Assembly: GCA_017620395.1 (NCBI GenBank)
Contig: JAFZQJ010000026.1
Coordinates: 1 to 64,000, forward strand
Direction: 5' to 3'
Length of the DNA: 64,000 nt
From: Clostridia bacterium
Lineage (GTDB): Bacteria; Bacillota; Clostridia; Oscillospirales; RGIG8002
This document shows, piece by piece, positions 8,336-17,121 of this stretch. A program made the position numbers and the translations under genes. Position 1 is the first letter of the stretch, and every line of letters begins with the position of its first letter. Under the pieces are notes generated by a model. The model did not search any database and was not told the DNA's origin. It saw only the letters and a list, made by a program, of their open reading frames with translations.

Positions 8336-10573
8336 TTACGCTCCCGCCGGAACGTATTCCTGCCTGATGTCGAGCGCGTTCGGATTCTCACTCGCCCAGC
8401 AGCCGCCGGCGGATTCGCCGTCGCGCAGCAGCCTGCCCATAACGACAAAGCGTGCGTCTTCAATACCGTCAATGTACGCGCAGGTCGAGAGAGTAATTAT
8501 CGTGTCGTCGACTCCGACGTCGACGTTGGTGTTGATGACGGAGCGTGCCTTTGCCTCGGAGACTATGGCGAGGAATTCCTTTCTGTCAGAGAAGGAGACC
8601 TGGATGTAGTTGAAGTCGGTCGTCGTATAGAACGCGGCGAATATCTTGAACTTGTATCCCTGATAGAGCGTTGAATAGTCGATTATCGGCGCGGAGTTAT
8701 AGAAGGATGCGCTGCCGTATTTGAGCAGCTGCGCGAACATACTGTTGTCCTTCATGTTGTGGCCGTAGACGACCGTGTTCTTCGAAAAGATAGAGGCGTT
8801 GCAGCGGTAATCAAGGAATATCGTGCCGCCGGTGGCGTAGTCTCCGAAGAAGGAGCGGCGCAGGTAGTGATCGTTATCGGAGGACTGCACGACGGGGTAG
8901 TCGATGAAGGCCGCGCCGTTGTTCTTCTTGATGGAGATCCATCCGACTATATCGGAGTTCTGCATATACAGCACGTGGAAGTTCTCGAGGACGTCCTCCG
9001 GTCCGGTGTAAATGAAGGACGGATCGTTTTCCTCGATATACTTCTGCGTGTCATTGTACATATCCTGCGCTTTTTCGGAGGCTTGGATGTTGCGGCGGCG
9101 TTCCATGAAATCGTTGAGGATGTACGCAGAGCTGACGACCAGCACGACGAACGCCATACAGAACGCTATGACGCGTACGAGGTTCAGCCAGTTGAAACCT
9201 CCGCTGCGGCGCGGATCGAATTTGTAGCGGCGGGGGAAGAATCCTTTTTTGGCGTCCTTGCCGTTATCCTTTTGTTTGACGTAGAAGGGGCCGACCTTGA
9301 TGTCCGGCATCAGCGAGTCGCCCTCCGCGAGCCAGCGCTCGGTAACGACCGGCAGTCCGGTCAGCCTGCGGCGGAGCATATCGAAAGCGTGCAGCGCCGC
9401 GATCTCGCGTATGCGCGAACGCGTGTAGCGCGGATCGGTCAGCGAGAGCTTGCGGACGAAGCAGTCGCTTCCGTCGTATAAGCAGATATATACTATACCC
9501 TTGTTCGGATCGTCGTCGCCGGCGCAGCCGGTGACGGAGAGCGCGTAGTCGGCTTTGGAGGTGAAAAGCGCGCCGGCGGCCATGTCGGCGGCGGTCTGCG
9601 GACTGACGGCGCCGTACTTTTTCAGCGTCTTGCCGCGCACGCTCAGCGCGGAGCGCTTGATGTCGTTGGAATATGCGGTGACGCCCTGTTCGAAGACGGC
9701 GGAGGAGCCGTTGATATCGGTGATGCGTTTGGCGATGAGTCCGCCGGTGCAGGATTCGGCGGTCGTCACGCGCAGCTTCTTTTCCTTCAGCAGTCGCACG
9801 ACCTCTTCGGCGAGGGAAGCGGCGTTCCTTCCGTAGGCATATTCCCCGAGAGCTTCCTGAACGCGGTCCGCGATCTCTTTTGCGGAGGTCTCCGCCTCTT
9901 CAGCGGAATCGGCGCTGACGGTTATCTCCGCGGTCAGCTCGCCGTTTCTGGCGTAGGTGCCGACGCCGGCGTTCCCGCAGTCGACAGTCTTGATGACGTC
10001 GTTCATCGCGGATTCGGGTATGCCGAACACGTTGACGGTTTCGGTCACGATATGCTTACCGCCGCCGCCGATTATGCGCTCGGCGCCGCTTTCAAAGACG
10101 TCGCGCAGCTCTGCGGGCGGGCCGGGGAGAAGCAGAATGGCCTTTTCGCCGGAGACGATGTACTGACCGGGGGCAAGCCCTCTGCCGTTTGAAAGCACCT
10201 TAGCGCCGGAGATGACGTCGGCTTCCTTTTCGGCGCTCGCGGGGACATCGTCGCCCTTGGCGGCGAAGTATTCTCTTATCGATTCAAGCAGCTCCGGGTC
10301 GCGCTGCATCGGTAGTCCGAGCAGCTCCGAAACGGCTTCGCGGGTAACGTCGTCGTCAGTACCGCCGAGTCCGCCGGTAGTAATAACGAGGTCGGAGCGC
10401 TCGAGCGCGGCGCGCAGACAGTTCTTGAGCCTTGTAACGTCGTCGCTGATGCTCGTTTGGCGCGAGACTTCGACGCCGAGGCGTTTGAGGCGCTTGGCGA
10501 GATATGACGCGTTGGTATTCACAATCTCTCCGTAAAGGAGCTCGGTGCCGACGGTAATTATTTCACATTTCAT
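8336..10573 (-). CDS. CinA-sortase B fusion protein
   Basis: One uninterrupted 745-aa frame joins two unrelated proteins. Residues 1-170 are the CinA N-terminal (molybdopterin-binding-like) domain with TTGGLGGTDDD at 65-75. Residues ~250-405 are the PncC-type nicotinamide-nucleotide amidohydrolase domain with TAESCTGG (271-278) and SVTGCAG (346-352). After a basic linker comes one membrane helix (about 467-486), then a full class B sortase with His605 (YGHNMKD), Cys698 (TLSTC) and Arg708 (DARFVVMG). Positive residues before the helix predict the CinA part inside and the sortase outside. The start at 10573 has GAGAGGTG upstream. It follows thiI by 11 bp. CinA alone is normally about 415 aa. 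Confidence 0.9.
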   Translation of the reverse strand: MKCEIITVGTELLYGEIVNTNASYLAKRLKRLGVEVSRQTSISDDVTRLKNCLRAALERSDLVITTGGLGGTDDDVTREAVSELLGLPMQRDPELLESIREYFAAKGDDVPASAEKEADVISGAKVLSNGRGLAPGQYIVSGEKAILLLPGPPAELRDVFESGAERIIGGGGKHIVTETVNVFGIPESAMNDVIKTVDCGNAGVGTYARNGELTAEITVSADSAEEAETSAKEIADRVQEALGEYAYGRNAASLAEEVVRLLKEKKLRVTTAESCTGGLIAKRITDINGSSAVFEQGVTAYSNDIKRSALSVRGKTLKKYGAVSPQTAADMAAGALFTSKADYALSVTGCAGDDDPNKGIVYICLYDGSDCFVRKLSLTDPRYTRSRIREIAALHAFDMLRRRLTGLPVVTERWLAEGDSLMPDIKVGPFYVKQKDNGKDAKKGFFPRRYKFDPRRSGGFNWLNLVRVIAFCMAFVVLVVSSAYILNDFMERRRNIQASEKAQDMYNDTQKYIEENDPSFIYTGPEDVLENFHVLYMQNSDIVGWISIKKNNGAAFIDYPVVQSSDNDHYLRRSFFGDYATGGTIFLDYRCNASIFSKNTVVYGHNMKDNSMFAQLLKYGSASFYNSAPIIDYSTLYQGYKFKIFAAFYTTTDFNYIQVSFSDRKEFLAIVSEAKARSVINTNVDVGVDDTIITLSTCAYIDGIEDARFVVMGRLLRDGESAGGCWASENPNALDIRQEYVPAGA

Positions 10574-10584
10574 GGTATCACCTC

Positions 10585-11754
10585 TCAGAGCGGTATCTTT
10601 TCGAGCGTCGCCATCGCCTCTTCGGTCAGGGCGGCGACGTCGATCTTCTTTTCTTCTTCAAGCACGTCCGCGAGGGACGGGTTGGTCTTAGGGTGCTTCG
10701 GCGTGAACATCGCACAGCAGTCCTCGTAGGGGAGGATGGAGGTCTCGAAAGCGCCTATCTGCCGCGAACGCGTGATGATCTCTTCTTTGTCAAGCCCGAT
10801 CAGCGGACGCAGGACGGGAAGCTCTCCCGCCGCGTCGTTGGTGACGGCGAGCGCGGGGATCGTCTGACTCGCGACCTGCCCGACGCTTTCGCCGGTGACG
10901 AGGGCGAGGCAGTCTTCGCGCTTCGCGAGCGCGGCGGCGCAGCGCATCATGAAGCGGCGGAGCAGCAGTGTGAAATATTCCTCGCGGCAGTTTGCGTAGA
11001 GCGCCTCCTGAACCTTAGTGAGCGAAACGGTGAAAAGGTTTATCGCGCCGCACCACGGTTTCAGTATCTTCGCGAGCGAAACGACCTTTTCCTTCGCGGC
11101 CGCGCCTGTGTAGGGCGGCGTCTCGAAGTAAACGGCGGAGAGGAAAACTCCGCGCTTGGCAATCATATGCCCCGCGACGGGGCTGTCTATGCCGCCGCTG
11201 AGCAGCAGCATCGCCTTCTTGCTCGTGCCGACGGGGAGTCCGCCCGCGCCCTTTACGGCGTCGGCGTGTATGTACGCGCCGAAATCGCGTATCTCGACGG
11301 TGACGGTCACCTGCGGCTGAAGCACGTCGACCTTCAGATGCGGGAACTTCTCAAGCAAGTATTCGCCTACGTCGGCGCATATCTCGGGAGACTTCTTCGG
11401 GAAGCCCTTGTCCGAGCGCTTGGCGTTGACCTTGAATGTGCGCGCGGCGTTCAGCTGCGGCGCGAGGTAGCCGGCGGACGCCTCGAGTATCTTCGCCATA
11501 TCCTTCTCGACGACGGCGCAGCGCGCGAGCGTCACGATGCCGAAGACCTTTTTCAGTCGCTCGAACGCTTCGTCGACGTCGCAGTCGTCGCTCATCGGTT
11601 CGCAGTACGCGGTCGACTGAGAGCGGTAGACCTCGAATTCGCCGAGGCCTTCAAGCCGGCGGCGCATATTTTTCAGCAGGGTGTTCTCAAAGCTGTCTCT
11701 GTTGAGCCCTTTGAGCACGACCTCGCCCATTTTTAAGATGATCAGTTCTTTCAT
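10585..11754 (-). CDS. thiI: tRNA 4-thiouridine synthase ThiI
   Basis: Adenylates U8 of tRNA and transfers sulfur to form 4-thiouridine; in many bacteria it also supplies sulfur for thiamine. Visible parts are the NFLD/THUMP region (about 1-165) and the PP-loop ATPase SGGIDSP near residue 186. At 389 aa it lacks the C-terminal rhodanese domain of the E. coli enzyme, as is usual in Bacillota, where a dedicated desulfurase hands over sulfur directly. That desulfurase is the gene 18 bp upstream. Confidence 0.95.
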   Translation of the reverse strand: MKELIILKMGEVVLKGLNRDSFENTLLKNMRRRLEGLGEFEVYRSQSTAYCEPMSDDCDVDEAFERLKKVFGIVTLARCAVVEKDMAKILEASAGYLAPQLNAARTFKVNAKRSDKGFPKKSPEICADVGEYLLEKFPHLKVDVLQPQVTVTVEIRDFGAYIHADAVKGAGGLPVGTSKKAMLLLSGGIDSPVAGHMIAKRGVFLSAVYFETPPYTGAAAKEKVVSLAKILKPWCGAINLFTVSLTKVQEALYANCREEYFTLLLRRFMMRCAAALAKREDCLALVTGESVGQVASQTIPALAVTNDAAGELPVLRPLIGLDKEEIITRSRQIGAFETSILPYEDCCAMFTPKHPKTNPSLADVLEEEKKIDVAALTEEAMATLEKIPL

Positions 11755-11772
11755 AGTTTCACTTCGTTCGTG

Positions 11773-12897
11773 TTATTTGTGAAGTATATTCTGTTTCGCC
11801 GCCGCGATCGCTTTTATCAGCGCGTCGACCTCGCGCTCCGTCGTCAAAAACGAAAGCGAAACGCGCACCGCGGAGGCGAGCACCTTTTCCGGAAGTCCGG
11901 TCGAGGCGAGCGCCTCGCTCTTGCGCCCCTTCTTGCAGGCGCTTCCGGCGGAGATGAAGATGCCCTCGCCGGAAAGGTAGTTGACCAGCGTCTCGGACGG
12001 GATGCCGACGACAGCGAAGGAGAGTATGTGCGGCACGGCGCTTTCGCCGGAGATGAACTCGACTCCGCCGAGAGCGGAGAGCCCTTCGCGCAGACGTGCG
12101 TTCAGCGCCGCGACCTTCGGCAGAGAATCCGGCATTGAGGCGACAAGCCGCGCCGCCGCGTCCGCGAAGGCGATTATCGCGGGCAGGTTTTCGGTGCCGG
12201 AGCGCATCCCGCGCTCCTGACCGCCGCCGAGTATCAGCGGTTCCGGTCTCGCGTGGCCGCGGATTATCAGCGCGCCCGAGCCTTTGGGCGCGAAAAGCTT
12301 GTGACTGCAGAGCGAAACGAGATCGGCGGCGCGCACCGTCTGCGTGTGCCGCGCCTTGCCGATGAGCTGGACGCAGTCGGAGTGCAGCAGCGCGGGAGTC
12401 GCGGAAAGCGCGGCGCGCAGCGCGGGAATGTCGTTGACTGCGCCGGTCTCGTTGTTGACCGCAGCGAGCGAAACGAGTATCGTTTCAGGACGCACCGCGG
12501 CGCGTATCTTCGCTATGTCGGTCGAGCCGTCGCGCTCGGGCGCGACTAATGTGACCTCGAAGCCCTCTTTTTCAAGCGCTCGAAGCGGCGCCTTTACGGA
12601 GTCGTGCTCCGCGAGCGACGAAACGATGTGACTGCCGCGCCGTTTCAGAGCGCGGGCGGCGCCGAAGATGGCGGCGTTGTTGCTTTCGCTCCCGCCGGAG
12701 GTGAAGTATACCTCCTCCGCGGAACAGCCGACGCTCTTGGCGAGCAGTTCGCGCGCCTCCGCGAGGCGTTTCGCGGCGGCGACTCCGGCGGAGTGTACGC
12801 TCGACGGGTTCGCGTAGCATTCGCGCAGCGCCTTTATATAGATTTCCTCAACGTCGGCGGTGACGGGCGTCGACGCGGTGTAGTCAAGATAGATCAT
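11773..12897 (-). CDS. Cysteine desulfurase (NifS/IscS-like, ThiI partner)
   Basis: A PLP enzyme that removes sulfur from cysteine and passes it on as persulfide. The PLP lysine lies in SLCSHKLFAPKG, and the catalytic cysteine in SAGSACKKGRK. Length (374 aa) and the position directly upstream of thiI match the NifZ-type desulfurase paired with ThiI in Bacillus. The start has GGAG four bases upstream of ATG at 12897. Confidence 0.94.
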   Translation of the reverse strand: MIYLDYTASTPVTADVEEIYIKALRECYANPSSVHSAGVAAAKRLAEARELLAKSVGCSAEEVYFTSGGSESNNAAIFGAARALKRRGSHIVSSLAEHDSVKAPLRALEKEGFEVTLVAPERDGSTDIAKIRAAVRPETILVSLAAVNNETGAVNDIPALRAALSATPALLHSDCVQLIGKARHTQTVRAADLVSLCSHKLFAPKGSGALIIRGHARPEPLILGGGQERGMRSGTENLPAIIAFADAAARLVASMPDSLPKVAALNARLREGLSALGGVEFISGESAVPHILSFAVVGIPSETLVNYLSGEGIFISAGSACKKGRKSEALASTGLPEKVLASAVRVSLSFLTTEREVDALIKAIAAAKQNILHK

Positions 12898-12981
12898 ATA
12901 ACTCCGTAATCATCCGTTGCGCTTTCAATACGTATTATCGCGCGTACGCGGCGGCAATATTCAAGCGAAAAGGACGCGTGA

Positions 12982-14502
12982 TTATTTCTTCCAGGTTCCG
13001 AAAAGGCCGCGGATGATGCTCTTGCCGAGCTCGCGCCCGATGGTGTTGGCGGTGGAGCTTGCGGTCTTCGAGAGGATGGCGGTGGTTTTTCTCGCTGCCT
13101 TCGAGGTTTTCTTGGCGGCTTCCTTGGCCTTCTTTTCTTTTTCTTTCGCTTTCGCGGCGGCTTCTTTTTCGGCCTGCTCCTTCGCTTCGGCTTCCGCGCG
13201 CGCGGCTTCCTCCTCTTCGCGCTGCTCCTCGATCAGCTCGTAAGCGGATTCGCGGTCGACGGCTTCGCTGTATTTATCGCGAAGCGGGCTGACGAATATC
13301 GCGTGTTGTATTTCCTCGTCGGAAGCGGCGCTCATCGAGCTGCGCGGAGGCAGTATGTTCGCGCGCTGGACTATGCCGGGCACGCCCTTCGGGTCGAGCA
13401 CGGACACGAGCGCTTCGCCGGTGGCGAGTTCCTGAAGCACCGTTTCGGTATCGAATTCGGGGTTGACGCGGAAGGACTTCGCGGCGTAGCGCAGCGCCTT
13501 CTGCTCGTTGGGGGTGTAGGCGCGCAGCGCGTGCTGAACGCGGTTGCCTATCTGCGAGAGGACGCTCTCGGGGATATCGGAGGGGTTCTGAGTGATGAAC
13601 CATACGCTGACGCCCTTAGAGCGGATGAGTCTGACGACCTGCTCGACCTTTTCGAGCAGCGCCTTCGGCGCGTCGTTGAAGAGCAGGTGCGCCTCGTCGA
13701 AGAAGAATGCGATCTTCGGCTTGTCGAGGTCGCCCGCCTCGGGGAGCATTTCGTAAAGCTCGGAAAGCATCCAGAGCAGGAACGTGCCGTAGAGCAGCGG
13801 ATGCTGGAACAGCGTCTGGCATTCAAGAATATTCATAACGCCGCGGCCGTCCTCGTCCCAGTCGAACCAGTCGGCGAGATCGAGCGCCGGCTCGCCGAAG
13901 AAGATGTTGCCGCCCTCGTCCTCAAGCGCGAGCAGCGCGCGCTGGATCGTGCCGATCGTCTGCGCGGAAACGTTGCCGTACTGCAGCTTGTATTCGTTCG
14001 CGTGGTCGCCGACGTGCTGAGCCATACTGCGCAGGTCCTTAAGGTCGAGCAAGAGCAGCTGCTTGTCGTCCGCGATTCGGAATATGATGCGCAGAACGCC
14101 GGTCTGGGTCTCGTTCAGTCCGAGCAGACGGGCGAGAAGCACGGGACCCATATCGGTTATCGTGGTGCGCACGGGATGGCCCTGCTGAGCGTAGACGTCG
14201 AAGAATCTGACGGGGAAGGGGGTGTAGGTGAAGTTCTCTATACCCATCGTGTCTATACTGCGGCGGATGTGCTTGTTTTCGCATCCCTCGTTGCACATGC
14301 CGGAAACGTCGCCCTTGATGTCGGCGATGAAGGTCGGCACGCCCATCTCGGAGAAGGATTCCGCGATGACCTTGAGGGTGACCGTCTTGCCGGTGCCGGT
14401 CGCGCCGGCGATGAGTCCGTGGCGGTTCGCCATGGACGGCTCGAGATAAACGCGTTCGCCTCCGGTGGCGAGCCAGATCTTTTCGTTGTCGTTCATATAC
14501 AT
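12982..14502 (-). CDS. HerA/YjgR-like ATPase (DUF853 family)
   Basis: A predicted HerA/FtsK-superfamily ATPase of unknown cellular job. Walker A is GATGTGKT and Walker B IAFFFDEAH, followed by an arginine-finger-like segment and SVWFITQNPSDIP. The last ~100 residues are a long charged Ala/Lys/Glu helix, probably coiled coil, ending in a basic tail. The start is placed at the ATG at 14502, because GGGAGG lies 8 bases upstream. A longer reading to 14568 would put that site inside the gene. It is transcribed divergently from galU. Confidence 0.88.
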   Translation of the reverse strand: MYMNDNEKIWLATGGERVYLEPSMANRHGLIAGATGTGKTVTLKVIAESFSEMGVPTFIADIKGDVSGMCNEGCENKHIRRSIDTMGIENFTYTPFPVRFFDVYAQQGHPVRTTITDMGPVLLARLLGLNETQTGVLRIIFRIADDKQLLLLDLKDLRSMAQHVGDHANEYKLQYGNVSAQTIGTIQRALLALEDEGGNIFFGEPALDLADWFDWDEDGRGVMNILECQTLFQHPLLYGTFLLWMLSELYEMLPEAGDLDKPKIAFFFDEAHLLFNDAPKALLEKVEQVVRLIRSKGVSVWFITQNPSDIPESVLSQIGNRVQHALRAYTPNEQKALRYAAKSFRVNPEFDTETVLQELATGEALVSVLDPKGVPGIVQRANILPPRSSMSAASDEEIQHAIFVSPLRDKYSEAVDRESAYELIEEQREEEEAARAEAEAKEQAEKEAAAKAKEKEKKAKEAAKKTSKAARKTTAILSKTASSTANTIGRELGKSIIRGLFGTWKK

Positions 14503-14546
14503 GGATGGTTCCTCCCGCATATAGCTATTCATAATAATACAAATAT

Positions 14547-14575
14547 ATAATAGCACAGGTTTGCGCATTTTTCAA
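14547..14575 (-). promoter_or_regulatory. Promoter for the HerA-like gene
   Basis: On the minus strand TTGAAA (14570-14575), 17-bp spacer, TATTAT (14547-14552), 45 bp upstream of the start. Confidence 0.7.
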
Positions 14576-14613
14576 TACGTCAGCGACATAAATGCGTAAT
14601 TTTCAAGTAATGT

Positions 14614-14642
14614 TTGAAATCAAAGGGAATATGTGGTAGAAT
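14614..14642 (+). promoter_or_regulatory. Promoter for galU
   Basis: TTGAAA (14614-14619), 17-bp spacer, TAGAAT (14637-14642), about 30 bp upstream of the galU start. Confidence 0.7.
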
Positions 14643-14673
14643 ATAAACGAACGATTGAAAGGAAGTAGTGCAG

Positions 14674-15537
14674 TTGAAAGTCAGAAAAGCCGTCATACCC
14701 GCCGCCGGCTACGGAACGCGTATGCTTCCCGCGACGAAGGCGATGCCCAAGGAAATGCTTCCGCTGGTGGACAAGCCCGCGATACAGTTCATAGTTGAGG
14801 AAGCCGCAGCCTCCGGCGTCGAGGAGATACTGATCGTAATCGGCGAACACAAGTATTCGATAATGGACCATTTTTCGCCCGCGCCTGAACTCGCGGACGC
14901 TATAGAGAAAAAGCACCCCGACCTCGCGGAGCAGATAAGGAAGCTTTCGCGGCTCGCGAAGATAAGCTTCGTCAAGCAGCCGGAGGGCGTGCGCGGACTC
15001 GGCAGCGCCGTGCTTTGCGCGGAGGAATTCGCCGCGGGCGAACCGGTCGCCGTCCTTTACGGCGACGACGTGATAGTCAGCGAAACGCCCGTCACCGCGC
15101 AGCTTATCGCGGCGTTTGAGCGGTATGGCAAAGGCGTCGTCGGAGTCGGCAGGGTCCCGCGCGAAGACATAGTCAAATACTGCACACTCGCCGTCGAACA
15201 GACCGGCGAGAGGGAATACGCCGTCAGCGATATGATAGAGAAGCCGCGGCCGGAGCAGATACTTTCCGAATTCGCCGTCCTCGGCAGGTGCGTGCTGCCG
15301 CCGGAGGTATTCGGCATACTTGCGCAGACTCCTCCCGGAGTCAACGGCGAGCGCCAGCTCACCGACGCTATGGGGACGCTCGCGCGGAGCGAAGGCATGG
15401 TCGCCGTCGAGTATGAGGGCAGGCGCTACGACGTCGGCAGCAAGCTATCCTACGCCGAAGCGGTAGTCGAAGCCGCGCTCGCGCATCCCGAGATAGGCGC
15501 GGACTTCAGAAGATTTCTTGAAGATAAAGTGAACTGA
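14674..15537 (+). CDS. galU: UTP-glucose-1-phosphate uridylyltransferase
   Basis: Makes UDP-glucose for surface polysaccharides and glycolipids. The nucleotidyltransferase signature PAAGYGTRMLPATK is at the N-terminus, followed by PKEMLPLVDKP. The start is taken as TTG at 14674: GGAAG ends 8 bases upstream, and the resulting MKVRKAVIPAAG matches the normal GalU N-terminus. The GTG at 14668 is only two bases from the ribosome binding site. Length is 287 aa, normal for the family. A terminator follows. Confidence 0.95.
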   Translation: MKVRKAVIPAAGYGTRMLPATKAMPKEMLPLVDKPAIQFIVEEAAASGVEEILIVIGEHKYSIMDHFSPAPELADAIEKKHPDLAEQIRKLSRLAKISFVKQPEGVRGLGSAVLCAEEFAAGEPVAVLYGDDVIVSETPVTAQLIAAFERYGKGVVGVGRVPREDIVKYCTLAVEQTGEREYAVSDMIEKPRPEQILSEFAVLGRCVLPPEVFGILAQTPPGVNGERQLTDAMGTLARSEGMVAVEYEGRRYDVGSKLSYAEAVVEAALAHPEIGADFRRFLEDKVN

Positions 15538-15554
15538 AAACAGCGGATAAAAAC

Positions 15555-15586
15555 GAGTCCGCCTTCCGATTCGGAAGGCGGACTCT
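15555..15586. terminator. Bidirectional terminator between galU and mgtE
   Basis: A 15-bp inverted repeat, GAGTCCGCCTTCCGA / TCGGAAGGCGGACTC, with A-rich and T-rich flanks between convergent genes. Confidence 0.92.
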
Positions 15587-15614
15587 TATTTCAATATCCG
15601 TTATTACGCCGTTA

Positions 15615-17003
15615 TCAGAAGTACGCGCTGAGAATGGTCGTCACGATCATGAAGTAGGCGAGGACGGAGACGGCGTCGACTATCGTCGTTATCATCGGCG
15701 AAGCCATCAGCGCGGGGTCTATCTTAATCTTGCTGGCGAGTATCGGCATCGAGCAGCCGAGGAACTTTGCCGTCGTTATCGTGACGAGCATCGCGCAGGC
15801 GGTGACTATCGCGAACATATAGGTCGGGATGTTCTGTTCGCCGATGCTCGCTCCGTACATAATGAAGACTCTGACCGTGTTCACGGCCGAGAGCGAAAGC
15901 CCGACGAGCAGCGCTATGCGCAGCTCCTTCCACACGGCTCTGAAGTAGTCGCTCGTTTTGATCTCTCCGACCGCGAGGCCGCGGATTATCATCGCGCTGG
16001 CCTGCGAACCGCAGTTGCCGCCGGTGTCCATCAGCGTCGGGATGAAGGCGACGAGCGCGGGTATCGCGGCGATCGCCGCTTCGTAATGCTGGATTATCAG
16101 TCCGGTCACCGTCGCGGAAAGCATGAGGACGAAGAGCCAGAGGAAGCGGTTGCGTGCGTGCTTGAAGACGGAGGTCTTGAAATAGGTGTCTTCAAGCGGG
16201 TTGACTGCCGCCATCTTGGATATATCCTCGGTGGCCTCTTCTTCCATGACGTCCATGGCGTCGTCGACTGTGATTATGCCGACGAGCCGCTGTTCGCCGT
16301 CGACTACGGGAAGCGCGAGCAGGTCGTATTTCTGGAACTGCTTGGCGACGACTTCCTTATCCTCGACGGTGTCGACGGATATGACGTTCGTCTCCATAAT
16401 GTCGTCTACGATCGTGCCGCTGTCCGCAAGCATCAGGTCCTTCGCGGTGACGACGCCCTTCAGCTTGCGCGCGCGGTCGGTAACGTAGCAGGTGTAAATC
16501 GTTTCCTTGTCTATGCCGGTGCGCTTTATGCGCTCGAACGCCTGTTCGACGGTCATTCCCTCGATGAGCGAGACGAACTCGATGGTCATCAGCGCGCCCG
16601 CGCTGTCCTTCGGGTATTTCAGTATCTCGTTTATCGTCTGGCGCGTCTTGGCGTCGCAGTTTTTGAGTATCCTCGTGACGACGTTCGCGGGCATCTCTTC
16701 GATAAGGTCGACGGTATCGTCCATATAGAGCTCGTCGAGCATATCGTGAAGCTCGCGGTCGGAGAAGGCGCGTATCAGCAACTCCTGCTGATCGCCGTCC
16801 ATCTCGACGAAGACCTCCGCGGCGAGCTCCTTCGGCAGTATGCGGTAGAGGAAGGGGAGCTTCTCCTCGTCGATATCCTGAAAGATGACTGCGATATCCG
16901 CCGGGTTCATGGGAGTAAGCACCTGTTTGAGCTTGGATATATTCTTTTCTTCAAGCAGCGCGGTTATTTCTTCCGTCACTTTTTCGAGTTCCAGCTCTTC
17001 CAT
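15615..17003 (-). CDS. mgtE: Magnesium transporter MgtE
   Basis: A Mg2+ channel-type transporter gated by intracellular Mg2+. The order is cytosolic N domain of helical repeats (about 1-125), two CBS domains (about 130-250), and five membrane helices (about 280-460) with the pore signature DTGGNCGSQAS. The ATG at 17003 is preferred over 17009: GGAGG is 7 bases from the former and touches the latter. No Mg2+ riboswitch is visible in the short upstream gap. Confidence 0.95.
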   Translation of the reverse strand: MEELELEKVTEEITALLEEKNISKLKQVLTPMNPADIAVIFQDIDEEKLPFLYRILPKELAAEVFVEMDGDQQELLIRAFSDRELHDMLDELYMDDTVDLIEEMPANVVTRILKNCDAKTRQTINEILKYPKDSAGALMTIEFVSLIEGMTVEQAFERIKRTGIDKETIYTCYVTDRARKLKGVVTAKDLMLADSGTIVDDIMETNVISVDTVEDKEVVAKQFQKYDLLALPVVDGEQRLVGIITVDDAMDVMEEEATEDISKMAAVNPLEDTYFKTSVFKHARNRFLWLFVLMLSATVTGLIIQHYEAAIAAIPALVAFIPTLMDTGGNCGSQASAMIIRGLAVGEIKTSDYFRAVWKELRIALLVGLSLSAVNTVRVFIMYGASIGEQNIPTYMFAIVTACAMLVTITTAKFLGCSMPILASKIKIDPALMASPMITTIVDAVSVLAYFMIVTTILSAYF

Positions 17004-17051
17004 GGTCATACCTCCCTGAAGTTATTATACCGGTCCGTTATTTAAGAGGAC

Positions 17052-17076
17052 AAAAATCCCCCCGCCGTGTCGGCGG
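17052..17076 (-). terminator. Weak terminator after the cyclophilin gene
   Basis: On the minus strand, CCGCCG-ACA-CGGCGG hairpin followed after four Gs by a short T run. The stem is only six pairs. Confidence 0.5.
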
Positions 17077-17121
17077 AGGGTAGAAAACCCTTCGGGCGCG
17101 GTGGGGCCGTTGATTACGGTA

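Noticed and set aside
13303-14550. A 415-codon plus-strand frame opposite the HerA-like gene
   Set aside because: It is the antisense shadow of a GC-rich gene with clear Walker motifs; it has no family features or ribosome binding site.
17004-17121. Magnesium riboswitch upstream of mgtE
   Set aside because: The gap is about 120 bp, largely taken up by the opposite gene's terminator region, with no M-box-like pairing.
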